From JANWXD01 sp037446115 (lineage in GTDB: Bacteria > Acidobacteriota > Terriglobia > Bryobacterales > Bryobacteraceae): DNA of 64,000 nt. The position numbers and the translations under genes are program-made. Below the pieces are notes generated by a model. It did not search any database, had not been told where the DNA came from, and saw nothing but the letters and a program-made list of their open reading frames with translations. This document shows, in pieces, positions 8,896 to 17,098 of this stretch. The stretch lies in NCBI GenBank assembly GCA_037446115.1, contig JBBIJF010000006.1, positions 1 through 64,000 on the forward strand, given 5' to 3'. Numbering within the stretch: the first letter of the stretch is position 1; each line of letters begins with the position of its first letter.

Positions 8896-8924
8896 AGTCT
8901 AAGGGCGGGCGTGCGCAATGTCAA
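8896..8924 (-). promoter_or_regulatory. sigma70-type promoter of the RiPP precursor
   Basis: On the minus strand a perfect TTGACA (8924-8919) is followed after exactly 17 bp by TAGACT (8901-8896). The predicted transcript starts near 8889, giving a leader of about 20 nt with the ribosome site and ATG at 8869. It is among the best-matching promoters in the window and implies that precursor and radical SAM gene are expressed apart from the upstream TPR genes. Confidence 0.75.
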
Positions 8925-8927
8925 CAG

Positions 8928-8957
8928 ATTTCTGCGTATTTCTGCGAAATTTTGCGC
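8928..8957 (-). repeat. three tandem 10-bp repeats abutting the RiPP promoter
   Basis: ATTTCTGCGT, ATTTCTGCGA and AATTTTGCGC follow each other without spacing (plus-strand reading). The period of 10 bp is close to one helical turn. The array lies 3 bp upstream of the -35 box of the precursor promoter, where an activator would bind to the same DNA face. No regulator gene is adjacent. Confidence 0.5.
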
Positions 8958-9110
8958 CGCAGTGCCGGAACCTCGTCCCAGTACGCCCATAACAATTCCG
9001 CCTATGCGGTGTTGAACCGCCGATTACGCGGGCAAGAGCGCGAGCAGCGATGCAAGAAAACGTCGAGGAACAATAAGAACCCGAACGGAGCCTGCGCGAT
9101 TGTGCTCCCG

Positions 9111-10238
9111 CTACGGCTTCTGTCCCGAAGGTCCCGGGGATTTTGCGCCCTCCTGCTGAGCGGTGAGTTTCCGGATAATCTCCTGCTGGCGATCTCCGTC
9201 CTCCTTGCGTTTCAGGCGATAGTAGACCCGGGCCAGCGTCACTCGCGCTTCGACAAAGGACGGGGAATCCGCCACCAGTTCCTCGAGCATCCCCCGGGCC
9301 TGCTCCAGGCGGCCCATGTCGGCGTACAGCGCCGCCAGTTGATAACGCGCCGCCGGCGACTTCGGTCGCACCTGTCGCGCGTGTTCGAGCAGCGGCAATG
9401 CTTCCTCCAACTTGCGCTCCTGGCGCAGCAGGGCTCCGAGGTTCAGATTCGAGTCGAATTCGTTGGGATTGTTTTCGAGTTCGCGGCGAAACTCCCGGGC
9501 GGCGGCTTCCGGGTCCCCCGTTTCGAGCAGCGCCATACCGTACAGCGCATGTACGGAAGGAAGATTGGGGTTGAGCTCGACCGCCCGCGCAAAGTGCTTG
9601 CGTGCGCCCGGGTAATCTCCTCCCATGCGGAGCACGCTCCCGAGCAGCAGTTCTGCTTCGGCGGAGGCTCCCCGCCGCAGGATCCGGTCAATCAGCCGCC
9701 GGCCCTCCTCAAGCCGCTGATCGAGTACATACGCCATGCCGAGCAGGTAGTCGAACGCCGTGTCCGCGGATAAGTCGGCCTCGAGCGGCGCAAGCAGGGC
9801 AATCACTTTCCGGTTTTCTCCCAGACGAAAATAGCAATCCGCCAGCAGCAGCACGGCGCGGGCATTTATCGGACGCGCGGCGGCAAGGCGCTCCAGCAGG
9901 GACACGGCCTCGTCAAACTGCGCCGATTTGTAATAGGCCAGCGCCAGATTCAGGCGGATGGCCGCGTTCTCCGGCGCCAGATGCAAAGCCTGCCGGTAGC
10001 GCGCGATCGCTTCTTGGTAACGCCCGCGGCCGGCCAGCGCCGCGCCCAGATTGGAGAGCGCCAGGAAATTTGCAGGGCGTTGCGCCAGATACCGTTCATA
10101 CTGCGCGATGGCTTCGTCCACGCGCCCGGCTTGATGCAGCTCGATCGCCTGCCGCAGAACCGCCTCGGCGGGATCGGTCTGAGCGGGCACGGCGAGCGCG
10201 GCGAGCCAGAGCGGTACGACGCGCAGCCGCCACGCCAT
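9111..10238 (-). CDS. secreted TPR-repeat protein
   Basis: This 375-residue protein has a signal peptide (MAWRLRVVPLWLAALAVPAQ) followed almost entirely by tetratricopeptide repeats. Examples are ALSNLGAALAGRGRYQEAIA, NLALAYYKSAQFDEAVSLLE and LGALLRQERKLEEALPLLEH. It ends in a charged tail (QQEGAKSPGPSGQKP). There is no Cys at the cleavage site, so it should be periplasmic rather than a lipoprotein. It starts 7 bp after the stop of the upstream TPR gene. Together with that gene and the Oar receptor it forms a receptor-TPR-TPR cassette that recurs at 27333-33187. A role in presenting or capturing the receptor substrate is inference. Confidence 0.85.
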   Translation of the reverse strand: MAWRLRVVPLWLAALAVPAQTDPAEAVLRQAIELHQAGRVDEAIAQYERYLAQRPANFLALSNLGAALAGRGRYQEAIARYRQALHLAPENAAIRLNLALAYYKSAQFDEAVSLLERLAAARPINARAVLLLADCYFRLGENRKVIALLAPLEADLSADTAFDYLLGMAYVLDQRLEEGRRLIDRILRRGASAEAELLLGSVLRMGGDYPGARKHFARAVELNPNLPSVHALYGMALLETGDPEAAAREFRRELENNPNEFDSNLNLGALLRQERKLEEALPLLEHARQVRPKSPAARYQLAALYADMGRLEQARGMLEELVADSPSFVEARVTLARVYYRLKRKEDGDRQQEIIRKLTAQQEGAKSPGPSGQKP

Positions 10239-10245
10239 GGGATGT

Positions 10246-11364
10246 CTATTGCGGCTCCGCCGGTCCCTCGGCGAGTTTCCGCAGCCTCAGGAACTCCCGG
10301 CGCTCCCGCTCCGCATCCTGTTTGCGCCCGGCTTTCGCGTAGGCCGAAGACAGTGCGAAGCGGGTTTGCAAGCTGTCCGGCGCAAGCTCGCGGGCCCGTT
10401 CCAAAGCCGCGATCCCTTCCTCGAGCGCTCCGGTGTCCACCAGCAGGCGGCCCAGTGCATTCTGCGCCGCAAACGAGTTTGGGTACGCAGCGGCGGCCTG
10501 CCTTGCATAGCGCAGACCTTCCTGCGGCCGGCCCTGCCTTTGCAGTTCGAGCGCCAGGGCCACAAGCGCCGGCAAGTGATTGGGAGAGATTTCCAGTTCC
10601 CGTACAAGTTCCTTCACTGCCTCCTCGGGGCGGGAGCTGAGCAAAAACGAACCGTAGAGATAATGGACGTTGGCTGCGTTCGGATACCGCGCGATCAGTT
10701 CTCGAAAGGCCTGCTCGGCTTCGTGCGGCCGCCGGGCGCCGGCAGCGTAGGCGGCCCGGCCGGCCAGCCGGATGAGCTCCCGGTCCGCGGCAGGCACTTC
10801 AGGCGGCAGCAGCGGGCGCCTGAGGGCGGCGATGCCGGCAGCCTCCGCCAAAGCCGCGCTTTCCAGGCCCTGCTGGGCCAAGCCCGCCAAGACAAACAAA
10901 GATTCCTCGAAATGTTCGTATTTGGTTAACAGGAGAGCGAAGTGGTAAAGGGCCACGCGCTCCAGTTGCGCGTTTGCGGCGAATCCGAGCGCCCGCGCCT
11001 GGCGCAGGTGGGCCAGTGCCAGCTCGTAATCGCCGGTCTGGTACAGGCATAGCCCCAGCAACGCATGCGCAGGCCCGGCCTTGGGTTGGAGCGCCAGAAG
11101 ACGCCGCAACGGCTCCCGGGCTTCGGCATACCGATCGAGCTCGTACAACGTCGCTCCCAGATACCAAAGACCTTCGGCCCAGGAAGGCCGCTGCCGCAGC
11201 GCCTGCCGGTAGACCGTTACCGCTTCCTCCAGGCGACCCTCTTCGCGGGCCTTGGCAGCGCGTTCCGCGAGGATCTGGAACCCCTCGCGCGCGGACTTCG
11301 GGGCGGCCGTCTGGGCGGGCGCGCCCGCCGCACACACCGCGAGGATCCAGAGCCACCGCCGCAT
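10246..11364 (-). CDS. secreted TPR-repeat protein
   Basis: A 372-residue protein with a short signal peptide (MRRWLWILAVCAAGAPAQT) and TPR units through the rest, for example LWYLGATLYELDRYAEAREP, HALLGLCLYQTGDYELALAH, VHYLYGSFLLSSRPEEAVKE and NALGRLLVDTGALEEGIAAL. The LAVC segment is a poor lipobox. The gene lies 69 bp after the receptor stop, with a -10-like TATAGT just upstream of its ATG, and 7 bp before the second TPR gene. It resembles the TPR protein at 32096-33187 in repeat layout (both carry the sequence pattern ANxHYLYGSFLL / NVHFALGRFFL), suggesting that the two cassettes are paralogous. Confidence 0.85.
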   Translation of the reverse strand: MRRWLWILAVCAAGAPAQTAAPKSAREGFQILAERAAKAREEGRLEEAVTVYRQALRQRPSWAEGLWYLGATLYELDRYAEAREPLRRLLALQPKAGPAHALLGLCLYQTGDYELALAHLRQARALGFAANAQLERVALYHFALLLTKYEHFEESLFVLAGLAQQGLESAALAEAAGIAALRRPLLPPEVPAADRELIRLAGRAAYAAGARRPHEAEQAFRELIARYPNAANVHYLYGSFLLSSRPEEAVKELVRELEISPNHLPALVALALELQRQGRPQEGLRYARQAAAAYPNSFAAQNALGRLLVDTGALEEGIAALERARELAPDSLQTRFALSSAYAKAGRKQDAERERREFLRLRKLAEGPAEPQ

Positions 11365-11379
11365 GGCCGATTCGGTTCC

Positions 11380-11385
11380 ACTATA
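11380..11385 (-). promoter_or_regulatory. -10 box before the first TPR gene
   Basis: TATAGT, directly preceded by TG, lies 15-21 bp upstream of the TPR gene ATG at 11364, so the transcript would have a leader of about 9 nt without a ribosome site. No convincing -35 is seen. It may give extra expression of the TPR genes relative to the receptor. Confidence 0.4.
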
Positions 11386-11433
11386 CAGCAGAACCCGACG
11401 GCGGAACCCTCCAGCTCCGCGCCAGCTGCTCGC

Positions 11434-14400
11434 TTAGAAGTAATACTTCACGGCCAGTTGGATGATGCGCCGCCCCAGCTTTTCCGTGGCAACGCCGAAG
11501 TTCGGATTGTCGAGCTTGCCGGTCGCAGGGTTGAAGACCAGGTTCAGGTTGCTCCCGGCGTTGCGGAACGTCCACAGCGGATGGTTGAGGAAGTTATAAG
11601 CGGAAAACCGCAATTGCAGTTTCCGGCTCTCGCTGAACTGGAAGTTCTTGAACAGCGACAGATCGCTGTTGAAGAACGCCGGCCCGAACACCTCGGGAGG
11701 AATGATGGGTCCGTTGGCGCCCGGCACGGTCGGCAATGCGAAGCAGTTGCCGTTCACGTACTGGTTCTTGCCCAGACCCCTCCGGGGGTCGCAGGTGACG
11801 ATGGGGCGCAGCGCCACGGCATCCGTCCCGTTGATGGTGCGGTTCGTCACGGCGTACCCATTGGCCATCTGGAAATTGTTCGGGTTGATGTTGAAGCTGT
11901 TGCCCGTGTTGCCCGTCAGGTTCACCCCGCTTTGAACCTGCGTGATGCCGGAAAGCTGCCAGCCGTTGACGAGGCCTTTGGCAAAGCGATGAGACCGCAC
12001 CGGGCTTGGGAGCTCGAGCGAGTAGGCGACATTGAAGATGTGCCGGCGATCGTTCGGCAGCGGGCCGTAATTGTTCCGCAGACTGAACTCATCGCCGCTG
12101 TTAATCCCCAGGTTTTTCCCGTAAGTGTAGTTGGCCTGCACTAAGTACTTGCCGATCTGACGCAGCCAGCTCGCCTGGAAAGCGTGGTAGTTCTGGTAGA
12201 GATTGTGGCGGACCACGCACAAGTTCTGGTAGTTACGAAGCGGCCGGAAAGCGTCCAAATTCGGCAGGCCGTTGGGATCCGTGCCGACGTTGAACAAGGC
12301 GCCGAAAGGTACGGCATTGACGTTGGTGCCCACCCCGCAGTTGTTCAGCACGTTCTTGCTTTCGTTACCTACGTAGGAGAGCTCCACCAGGCTTGAGAAC
12401 GGCGCCCGTTGCGAAATCGTGAAACTCCAGCTGTAGGTCAGCGGCACCTTGTCGTCGGTGGGGTCGAGGGCGCCGGTCCCGATAGCCCCGACGCCCGGGT
12501 CCGTCCCCTCGATGGACGAGAAGGTCGTCGAGCCGATGGTCTTCAACTGCACGCCCGCGGGTGCGTCCAGCCCAGTCGTGAACTGGGCGTTGTGGTAGTA
12601 AAACGCACCCCAGCCCCCGCGGAGCACGGTGCGCCCCGTGCCGAACAGATCGAGCGCCATCCCGAACCGCGGCGCCCAGGAGAGCTTCTTGTTGGGGAAA
12701 CCGGAGAGCGGAATGCGCGGGTCGCGTTTGTGCCAGAGCAATCCCGTATACCGCTCCGGCGGGACTCCCGGGCTGTTGTCGTAACTGGCCGGATCCCAGA
12801 CCGCGAAGCCGACACCTTCCCGATCGAACCAGTTGCCCAGATGGGAGGCGCGAAGTCCCAGCTCGAGTGTGAGCCGCCGCGTCACCTTCCAGCTGTCCTG
12901 GGCAAAGAACTCCACGGTGTGGTAGGCCTCGTTGTGCAAGGGGTTCAGGTTCTGCTCCCCGTATTCGGCCACGCGTCCGAGCAGCAGATCCGCATACGGG
13001 TTACCCGAAGTGTTGCCCGCCCAGTTGGCCTGCACCAGCCGCCCGTTGGTGTCGCCGTTGGCGGGCTGGTTGTTGATGACGTACTCGTAGTAGAAACCGA
13101 ACTTCATGGTGTGGGTGCTCCACACCTTCGACAGGTTGTTGCTGATCGAAGGCAGGTGCTTGTCCGCGAACAGGCCTTTGCTGCCCCCCACCTCGAAGCC
13201 GCCGGGATTGAAAATCTGCGCAAACTCGCCGCCCCAGCTTAACAAAGACGGAATCTGCGCCACTCCGTTCTTGTACAAGCCGCGGAAGGGAATATTCAGG
13301 GCCGCCCGATCCACTTTCCTGGGGTCGTCGAAGACGTTCGGGAACGTGATGTACGTATAGCCGAACACGAGCTCGTTGGTGAGCGTCGGGTTGAAAACGT
13401 GCGTCAGGCTGGCCGAGATCGAGTCGGAGCGGTTCTTGCCCAGAATCTCAGTGGGATACGGAACCTGGTTGGCGTTGCGCCACCACAAGCCCACCGGAAA
13501 GCGCTGGGTCTCGCGCTGGGCGTTGTAGCGCACGAACAGCTTGGTGTAGTCGCTGATGCTGTAATCCACGCGGCTCAGCCACTGCCAGCCGTTCTGGTTG
13601 AACACGATCTGCCTGACGTAGTTGAAGCCCCCGGTGGCGTCCGAATCGGCGTTGGGCAGAGGAAAGAGCCGGATCAGATTCCGCCCGCTCGGATCCTGCA
13701 TGGAGGCCGGAATGATACCGCCGGGGAACTGCGCCAGCGAGTCCGCGTTGAGCTGCGATGGCGGCGCCCCCGAAGCGGTGCGCTGTCCGAGCCGCGCCAG
13801 TTCCGCCGGACTGAAGTTTCCGTTGCGCATGCCTTCAGTGGGTACGGTGGCGGTGAGCACGCCGGTATCGAGCGTCTGATAGAAGTACTCGAATCCGGTG
13901 AAGAAGAACATCTTGTCCCGGTTCTTGTTAAAGTTGCTGCCCGGGAACCGTACCGGTCCGCCGATATTGCCCCCCGGAAAGAGAAACTTGTTCTCCGGCT
14001 TTTTGGTGCCGAACCGGTTATTCAGCCAGTCGTTGGCGTTCAAGGCGTAGTGGCGCGCGTACAAATAGCCCTGCCCGTGGAACTCGCGCCCGCCTGCCTT
14101 GGCCACGGTGTTGATCACGGCCGGCCCTTTGGCATTTTCCGCGCTGTAATTTGAGGTCAGAACCTTCAATTCCTGGATCATGTCGGTGTTGGGATTGACG
14201 GGCGTGGCGCAGTTGCAGCCAGGATCGGAAACGTGAGCCCCGTCGGCCGTGATGTCGAGCGAGCTTGCCGGCAGTCCGTTGACCTGGTAGGCATTGTTGA
14301 GCGCGCTCTGGCTGCCCGCATCGCCGTTTCCGTTGATCCCGATGACCTCGCCGGTGAAGTTCTGGCGGTTCTCCACACCAGTGTTGGCGATCGCGAAACC

Positions 14401-14889
14401 GGGCAGGATCTTAATGAACTCGGCGGCGCTCCGGCCCACGACGCTGAACTCCTGAAGCTGGCGCGTGGTAAGCACGGCGGCTTTCTCACCCGATTCCACG
14501 GGTGCGATCCCCTCCACCGTGGCCGTCACCTGCACCTGCTCGGCCGCGGCCGCCACCTGAAGCACGATGTCGTTCAGCGTGCGCCGCTCGGCCCCGGTGA
14601 AGGAGATGCCTTTGCGCTCCCATTTCTGGAAACCGGGTGCTTCGATCTGGACGGTGTACGTCCCTGTGGGGATCGAAACGATGGAGAAATAGCCTTCGGC
14701 ATTTGTCGCCGTCCTTCGGGTGTCTCCGGAGGCCTCGTTGGTCAGGGTGACTTTGGCGTCGGGTACCACCGCTCCGGAGGCATCGCTCACAATGCCCGTC
14801 AGACTGCCGAAGATGGACTGTGCCGCCGCCGCTCCGGCGAGGCACAAACCGAACCAGACAAACCACAACAGCCGTAGCCGTGCTTTCAT
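11434..14889 (-). CDS. Oar-like TonB-dependent receptor with N-terminal carboxypeptidase regulatory-like domain
   Basis: This 1151-residue outer-membrane protein begins with a signal peptide (LRLLWFVWFGLCLAGAAAAQ). A CarboxypepD_reg domain follows at about 27-115 (GIVSDASGAVVPDAKVTLTN ... YTVQIEAPGFQKW), then a plug-like segment (DMIQELKVLTSNYSAENAKG, about 235-255) and a large beta-barrel. It ends in VKYYF, a typical outer-membrane C-terminus with terminal Phe. No clear TonB box is visible. Such receptors are greatly expanded in Acidobacteria and are thought to import oligosaccharides or peptides. It heads the cassette with two TPR genes. The start is preceded by AGGAAGG about 7 bp upstream. 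Confidence 0.9.
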   Translation of the reverse strand: MKARLRLLWFVWFGLCLAGAAAAQSIFGSLTGIVSDASGAVVPDAKVTLTNEASGDTRRTATNAEGYFSIVSIPTGTYTVQIEAPGFQKWERKGISFTGAERRTLNDIVLQVAAAAEQVQVTATVEGIAPVESGEKAAVLTTRQLQEFSVVGRSAAEFIKILPGFAIANTGVENRQNFTGEVIGINGNGDAGSQSALNNAYQVNGLPASSLDITADGAHVSDPGCNCATPVNPNTDMIQELKVLTSNYSAENAKGPAVINTVAKAGGREFHGQGYLYARHYALNANDWLNNRFGTKKPENKFLFPGGNIGGPVRFPGSNFNKNRDKMFFFTGFEYFYQTLDTGVLTATVPTEGMRNGNFSPAELARLGQRTASGAPPSQLNADSLAQFPGGIIPASMQDPSGRNLIRLFPLPNADSDATGGFNYVRQIVFNQNGWQWLSRVDYSISDYTKLFVRYNAQRETQRFPVGLWWRNANQVPYPTEILGKNRSDSISASLTHVFNPTLTNELVFGYTYITFPNVFDDPRKVDRAALNIPFRGLYKNGVAQIPSLLSWGGEFAQIFNPGGFEVGGSKGLFADKHLPSISNNLSKVWSTHTMKFGFYYEYVINNQPANGDTNGRLVQANWAGNTSGNPYADLLLGRVAEYGEQNLNPLHNEAYHTVEFFAQDSWKVTRRLTLELGLRASHLGNWFDREGVGFAVWDPASYDNSPGVPPERYTGLLWHKRDPRIPLSGFPNKKLSWAPRFGMALDLFGTGRTVLRGGWGAFYYHNAQFTTGLDAPAGVQLKTIGSTTFSSIEGTDPGVGAIGTGALDPTDDKVPLTYSWSFTISQRAPFSSLVELSYVGNESKNVLNNCGVGTNVNAVPFGALFNVGTDPNGLPNLDAFRPLRNYQNLCVVRHNLYQNYHAFQASWLRQIGKYLVQANYTYGKNLGINSGDEFSLRNNYGPLPNDRRHIFNVAYSLELPSPVRSHRFAKGLVNGWQLSGITQVQSGVNLTGNTGNSFNINPNNFQMANGYAVTNRTINGTDAVALRPIVTCDPRRGLGKNQYVNGNCFALPTVPGANGPIIPPEVFGPAFFNSDLSLFKNFQFSESRKLQLRFSAYNFLNHPLWTFRNAGSNLNLVFNPATGKLDNPNFGVATEKLGRRIIQLAVKYYF

Positions 14890-15091
14890 GGCTTCACCTT
14901 CCTCAAACCCATAGAGCGAGTTCAGCTAGTGGTTTGACTTTAGCCTAAGTGCCCTATTGCTGCAAGGCTACAGGGGTTAAGCTGGGGCAACCCGTCGCGT
15001 TACACGCTCCCGGCACTGTGGCTTCAATGAGTTGCCGGTTTGTTACAGGGGAGCGGCCGCCCGTTACACCCGGGCGACGGCCCCGGGAGCA

Positions 15092-15100
15092 TGCTATGCT
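15092..15100 (+). promoter_or_regulatory. extended -10 promoter of the malectin-domain regulator
   Basis: TGCTATGCT combines the TGn element with a near-consensus -10 hexamer, 20 bp before the ATG at 15121. No good -35 is seen, as is usual for extended -10 promoters. Confidence 0.45.
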
Positions 15101-15120
15101 GGACGCACGTGGGTCGGATC

Positions 15121-16614
15121 ATGCGGCTGGCGCCGGAGTGCCGCGGTCGCGAAGAGGAGAGGGCCGAGCTCCGAGCCGTATTGGCCTCGGAGGCTTTTGC
15201 CCGGGCTCCGAGCCTCGCTCAGTTCTTATCCTACGTCTGCGAGAAGTACTTCCGCGGCGAGGCCGATCAGCTCAAGGAGTACAACATCGCCACGGAGGCC
15301 CTCGGCCGGCCCGTCGAGTTTGACCAAAAAACGAACGCCATCGTGCGCGTGGAGGCAAGCAGGCTCCGCAGACGTCTCCAGCGCTACTACGAGACGGAAG
15401 GCGCTTCTCACGAGGTTCAGATCACGATCCCGCCCGGCCAATATGTTCCGGTGTTCGTGCACCGGCACGGGATGCCGCCATCTGCCGCTGAGGCCCGGGA
15501 ACCGGCCCCGGCTTCCCCGCCGCGGCGCTACCGTCGCATCGGCATCCTGGCCGGAGCGGCGCTAGCGGCGGTGGTGCTCGTGGGCACACTGGCGGTCCGC
15601 CGCTGGCAGGAGCAAAGGCTGCCTGCGGTGGCCGCCCGCACCGCGCTGACGGGTAGTGGCGAAATGAGGATTCTGGTGGGGCGTAGCGGGGCGGAATACG
15701 TGGACAAGCGGGGTAAAGTCTGGCTGCCGGACCAGTTCTACACCGGAGGGGAAGTCTTTTCAGCTCCGGGGAATCCGATTTACCGCACCACTGATCCCGA
15801 ACTGTTCCGCACGCGCCGCGAAGGAAGCGAATTCCGCTATGACATCCCCCTGCGACCCGGCACTTACGAGCTCCGCCTGCTGTTCGCGGAAACCGTCTTC
15901 GGGCCCGGCAACATCGCCGGCGGGGGAGAAACCAGCCGGCTGTTCCACGTCTGGGTCAACGACCGGCAGGTGTTGCGCTACTTCGACGTCCTCAACAACG
16001 CCGGGGGCGCCAACACGGCGGACGTCGTCGTGCTCAAGGATGTTTCCCCCGATGCCGACGGACGGTTGCACCTGCGTTTCTCGGGCACCAAGGACAACGC
16101 GATCCTGAGCGGGATCGAGATTCTGCCGGCGCCGCCAGGCCGCATGCGCCCGGTACGAATCCGCGTCCGCGACCAAGCCTACACGGACCGCACCGGGAAG
16201 ACGTGGGAGGCGGACTGCTGTTTTTCCGGAGGCCAGACCGTTGTGCGGCCCGTGCGCGTCAACGCGACCAGGGATCCGGAACTCTACCAGGGGGAGCGTT
16301 TCGGCAATTTCTCCTATGTGATTCCGGCTGCGCCGGGCCGCTACCGCCTCACGCTGCACTTCGCCGAGACCTGGTTCGGCCCGGGTAAGCCGGGAGGCGG
16401 CGGAGCGGGCAGCCGCCTGTTCGACGTCTACGTCAACGGCGTGGCGCTGCTCCGAAACTTCGACATCTTCCGGGAGGCAGGGGGCGCCGACCGGGCGGTT
16501 CAGAAGACGTTCCGGGGCATCGTACCCAACGCTCAGGGCAAGATCACGATCAGCTTCGTTCCGATCGTCAACTACGCCTGCGTCAACGCCATCGAACTGG
16601 AGGACGAAAGCTGA
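15121..16614 (+). CDS. membrane-anchored regulator-like protein with two malectin domains
   Basis: I place the start at ATG 15121 (497 aa). A longer frame from 15040 would run across the promoter. Residues 1-115 (RAELRAVLASEAFARAPSLA ... LKEYNIATEALGRP ... VDPIVR-like AIVRVEASRLRRRLQRYY) match the N-terminal domain found on many Acidobacteria adenylate-cyclase-like and TPR proteins, taken to be DNA- or effector-binding. One membrane helix follows (about 138-160), then two malectin-like beta-sandwich domains (about 182-336 and 342-497). Both have the core Y-x-L-x-LLFAET-x-FGPG and a terminal NAIE/SGIE strand. Malectin domains bind di- and oligosaccharides. The layout suggests a one-component system sensing sugars in the periplasm. 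This is inference. Confidence 0.75.
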   Translation: MRLAPECRGREEERAELRAVLASEAFARAPSLAQFLSYVCEKYFRGEADQLKEYNIATEALGRPVEFDQKTNAIVRVEASRLRRRLQRYYETEGASHEVQITIPPGQYVPVFVHRHGMPPSAAEAREPAPASPPRRYRRIGILAGAALAAVVLVGTLAVRRWQEQRLPAVAARTALTGSGEMRILVGRSGAEYVDKRGKVWLPDQFYTGGEVFSAPGNPIYRTTDPELFRTRREGSEFRYDIPLRPGTYELRLLFAETVFGPGNIAGGGETSRLFHVWVNDRQVLRYFDVLNNAGGANTADVVVLKDVSPDADGRLHLRFSGTKDNAILSGIEILPAPPGRMRPVRIRVRDQAYTDRTGKTWEADCCFSGGQTVVRPVRVNATRDPELYQGERFGNFSYVIPAAPGRYRLTLHFAETWFGPGKPGGGGAGSRLFDVYVNGVALLRNFDIFREAGGADRAVQKTFRGIVPNAQGKITISFVPIVNYACVNAIELEDES

Positions 16615-16632
16615 CCGCGCCCGGCGAGCCGT

Positions 16633-16641
16633 TGCTACAAT
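16633..16641 (+). promoter_or_regulatory. extended -10 promoter of the STAS gene
   Basis: TGCTACAAT is an extended -10 element ending 10 bp before the ATG at 16652. It overlaps the alternative ATG at 16640, so the downstream start is favoured and the transcript would be nearly leaderless. Confidence 0.5.
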
Positions 16642-16651
16642 GGTGCCTTCC

Positions 16652-17065
16652 ATGGCCCTGGAAATCCGGCGGCGTGAGAAAGAGGGCGTCGTCATTTTGG
16701 ACGTGAGCGGTCCTCTCACCGTAGGTGAGCCGGCTTCGCACCTCCGGGAGGTACTGCACGATTTGCTCACCCAGGGGCGCAAGAACGTCGTGCTCAATCT
16801 CCAGGACGTGGACTACATCGACAGCACCGGTCTGGGCGCCATGGTCGTCTGCTACACGTCGCTCCGCAAGAGCGGCGGCGCCCTGAAGCTGCTGAACCTG
16901 AACCGGCGGAACATCGAGTTACTGGTACTTACCAAGCTTTCCACCGTCTTCGAGATCTTCTCCGACGAACAAGACGCCGTCAACAGCTTCTTTCCCGACC
17001 GCGCCATCCGGCGTTTCGACATCCTGGCGTTTCTCGAGCGGCAACAGGAGCAGGGGGATGCCTGA
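16652..17065 (+). CDS. STAS-domain anti-sigma factor antagonist
   Basis: A 137-residue STAS protein of the SpoIIAA/RsbV kind. The start at 16652 is chosen over 16640 because the latter lies inside a -10 box. The fold elements are clear: VVILDVSGPLTVG strand, NVVLNLQDVDYIDSTGLGAM containing the phosphorylatable serine (S58) of the DSTGLG motif, then the SLRKSGGALKLLNL strand. A C-terminal extension of about 35 residues (FFPDRAIRRFDILAFLERQQ) is longer than in minimal antagonists. The unphosphorylated form would bind an anti-sigma kinase and free a sigma factor or other target. No partner kinase or phosphatase gene is nearby. Confidence 0.9.
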   Translation: MALEIRRREKEGVVILDVSGPLTVGEPASHLREVLHDLLTQGRKNVVLNLQDVDYIDSTGLGAMVVCYTSLRKSGGALKLLNLNRRNIELLVLTKLSTVFEIFSDEQDAVNSFFPDRAIRRFDILAFLERQQEQGDA

Positions 17066-17098
17066 AGGCGCACGAGCAGCGGGACGCGCACTTGCCGT

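Noticed and set aside
6681..9773. A 1030-codon open frame on the plus strand
   Set aside because: It runs antisense through the radical SAM, precursor and TPR genes, which have clear family motifs. Its product is Arg/His-rich with no recognisable domain, the usual shadow in high-GC sequence.
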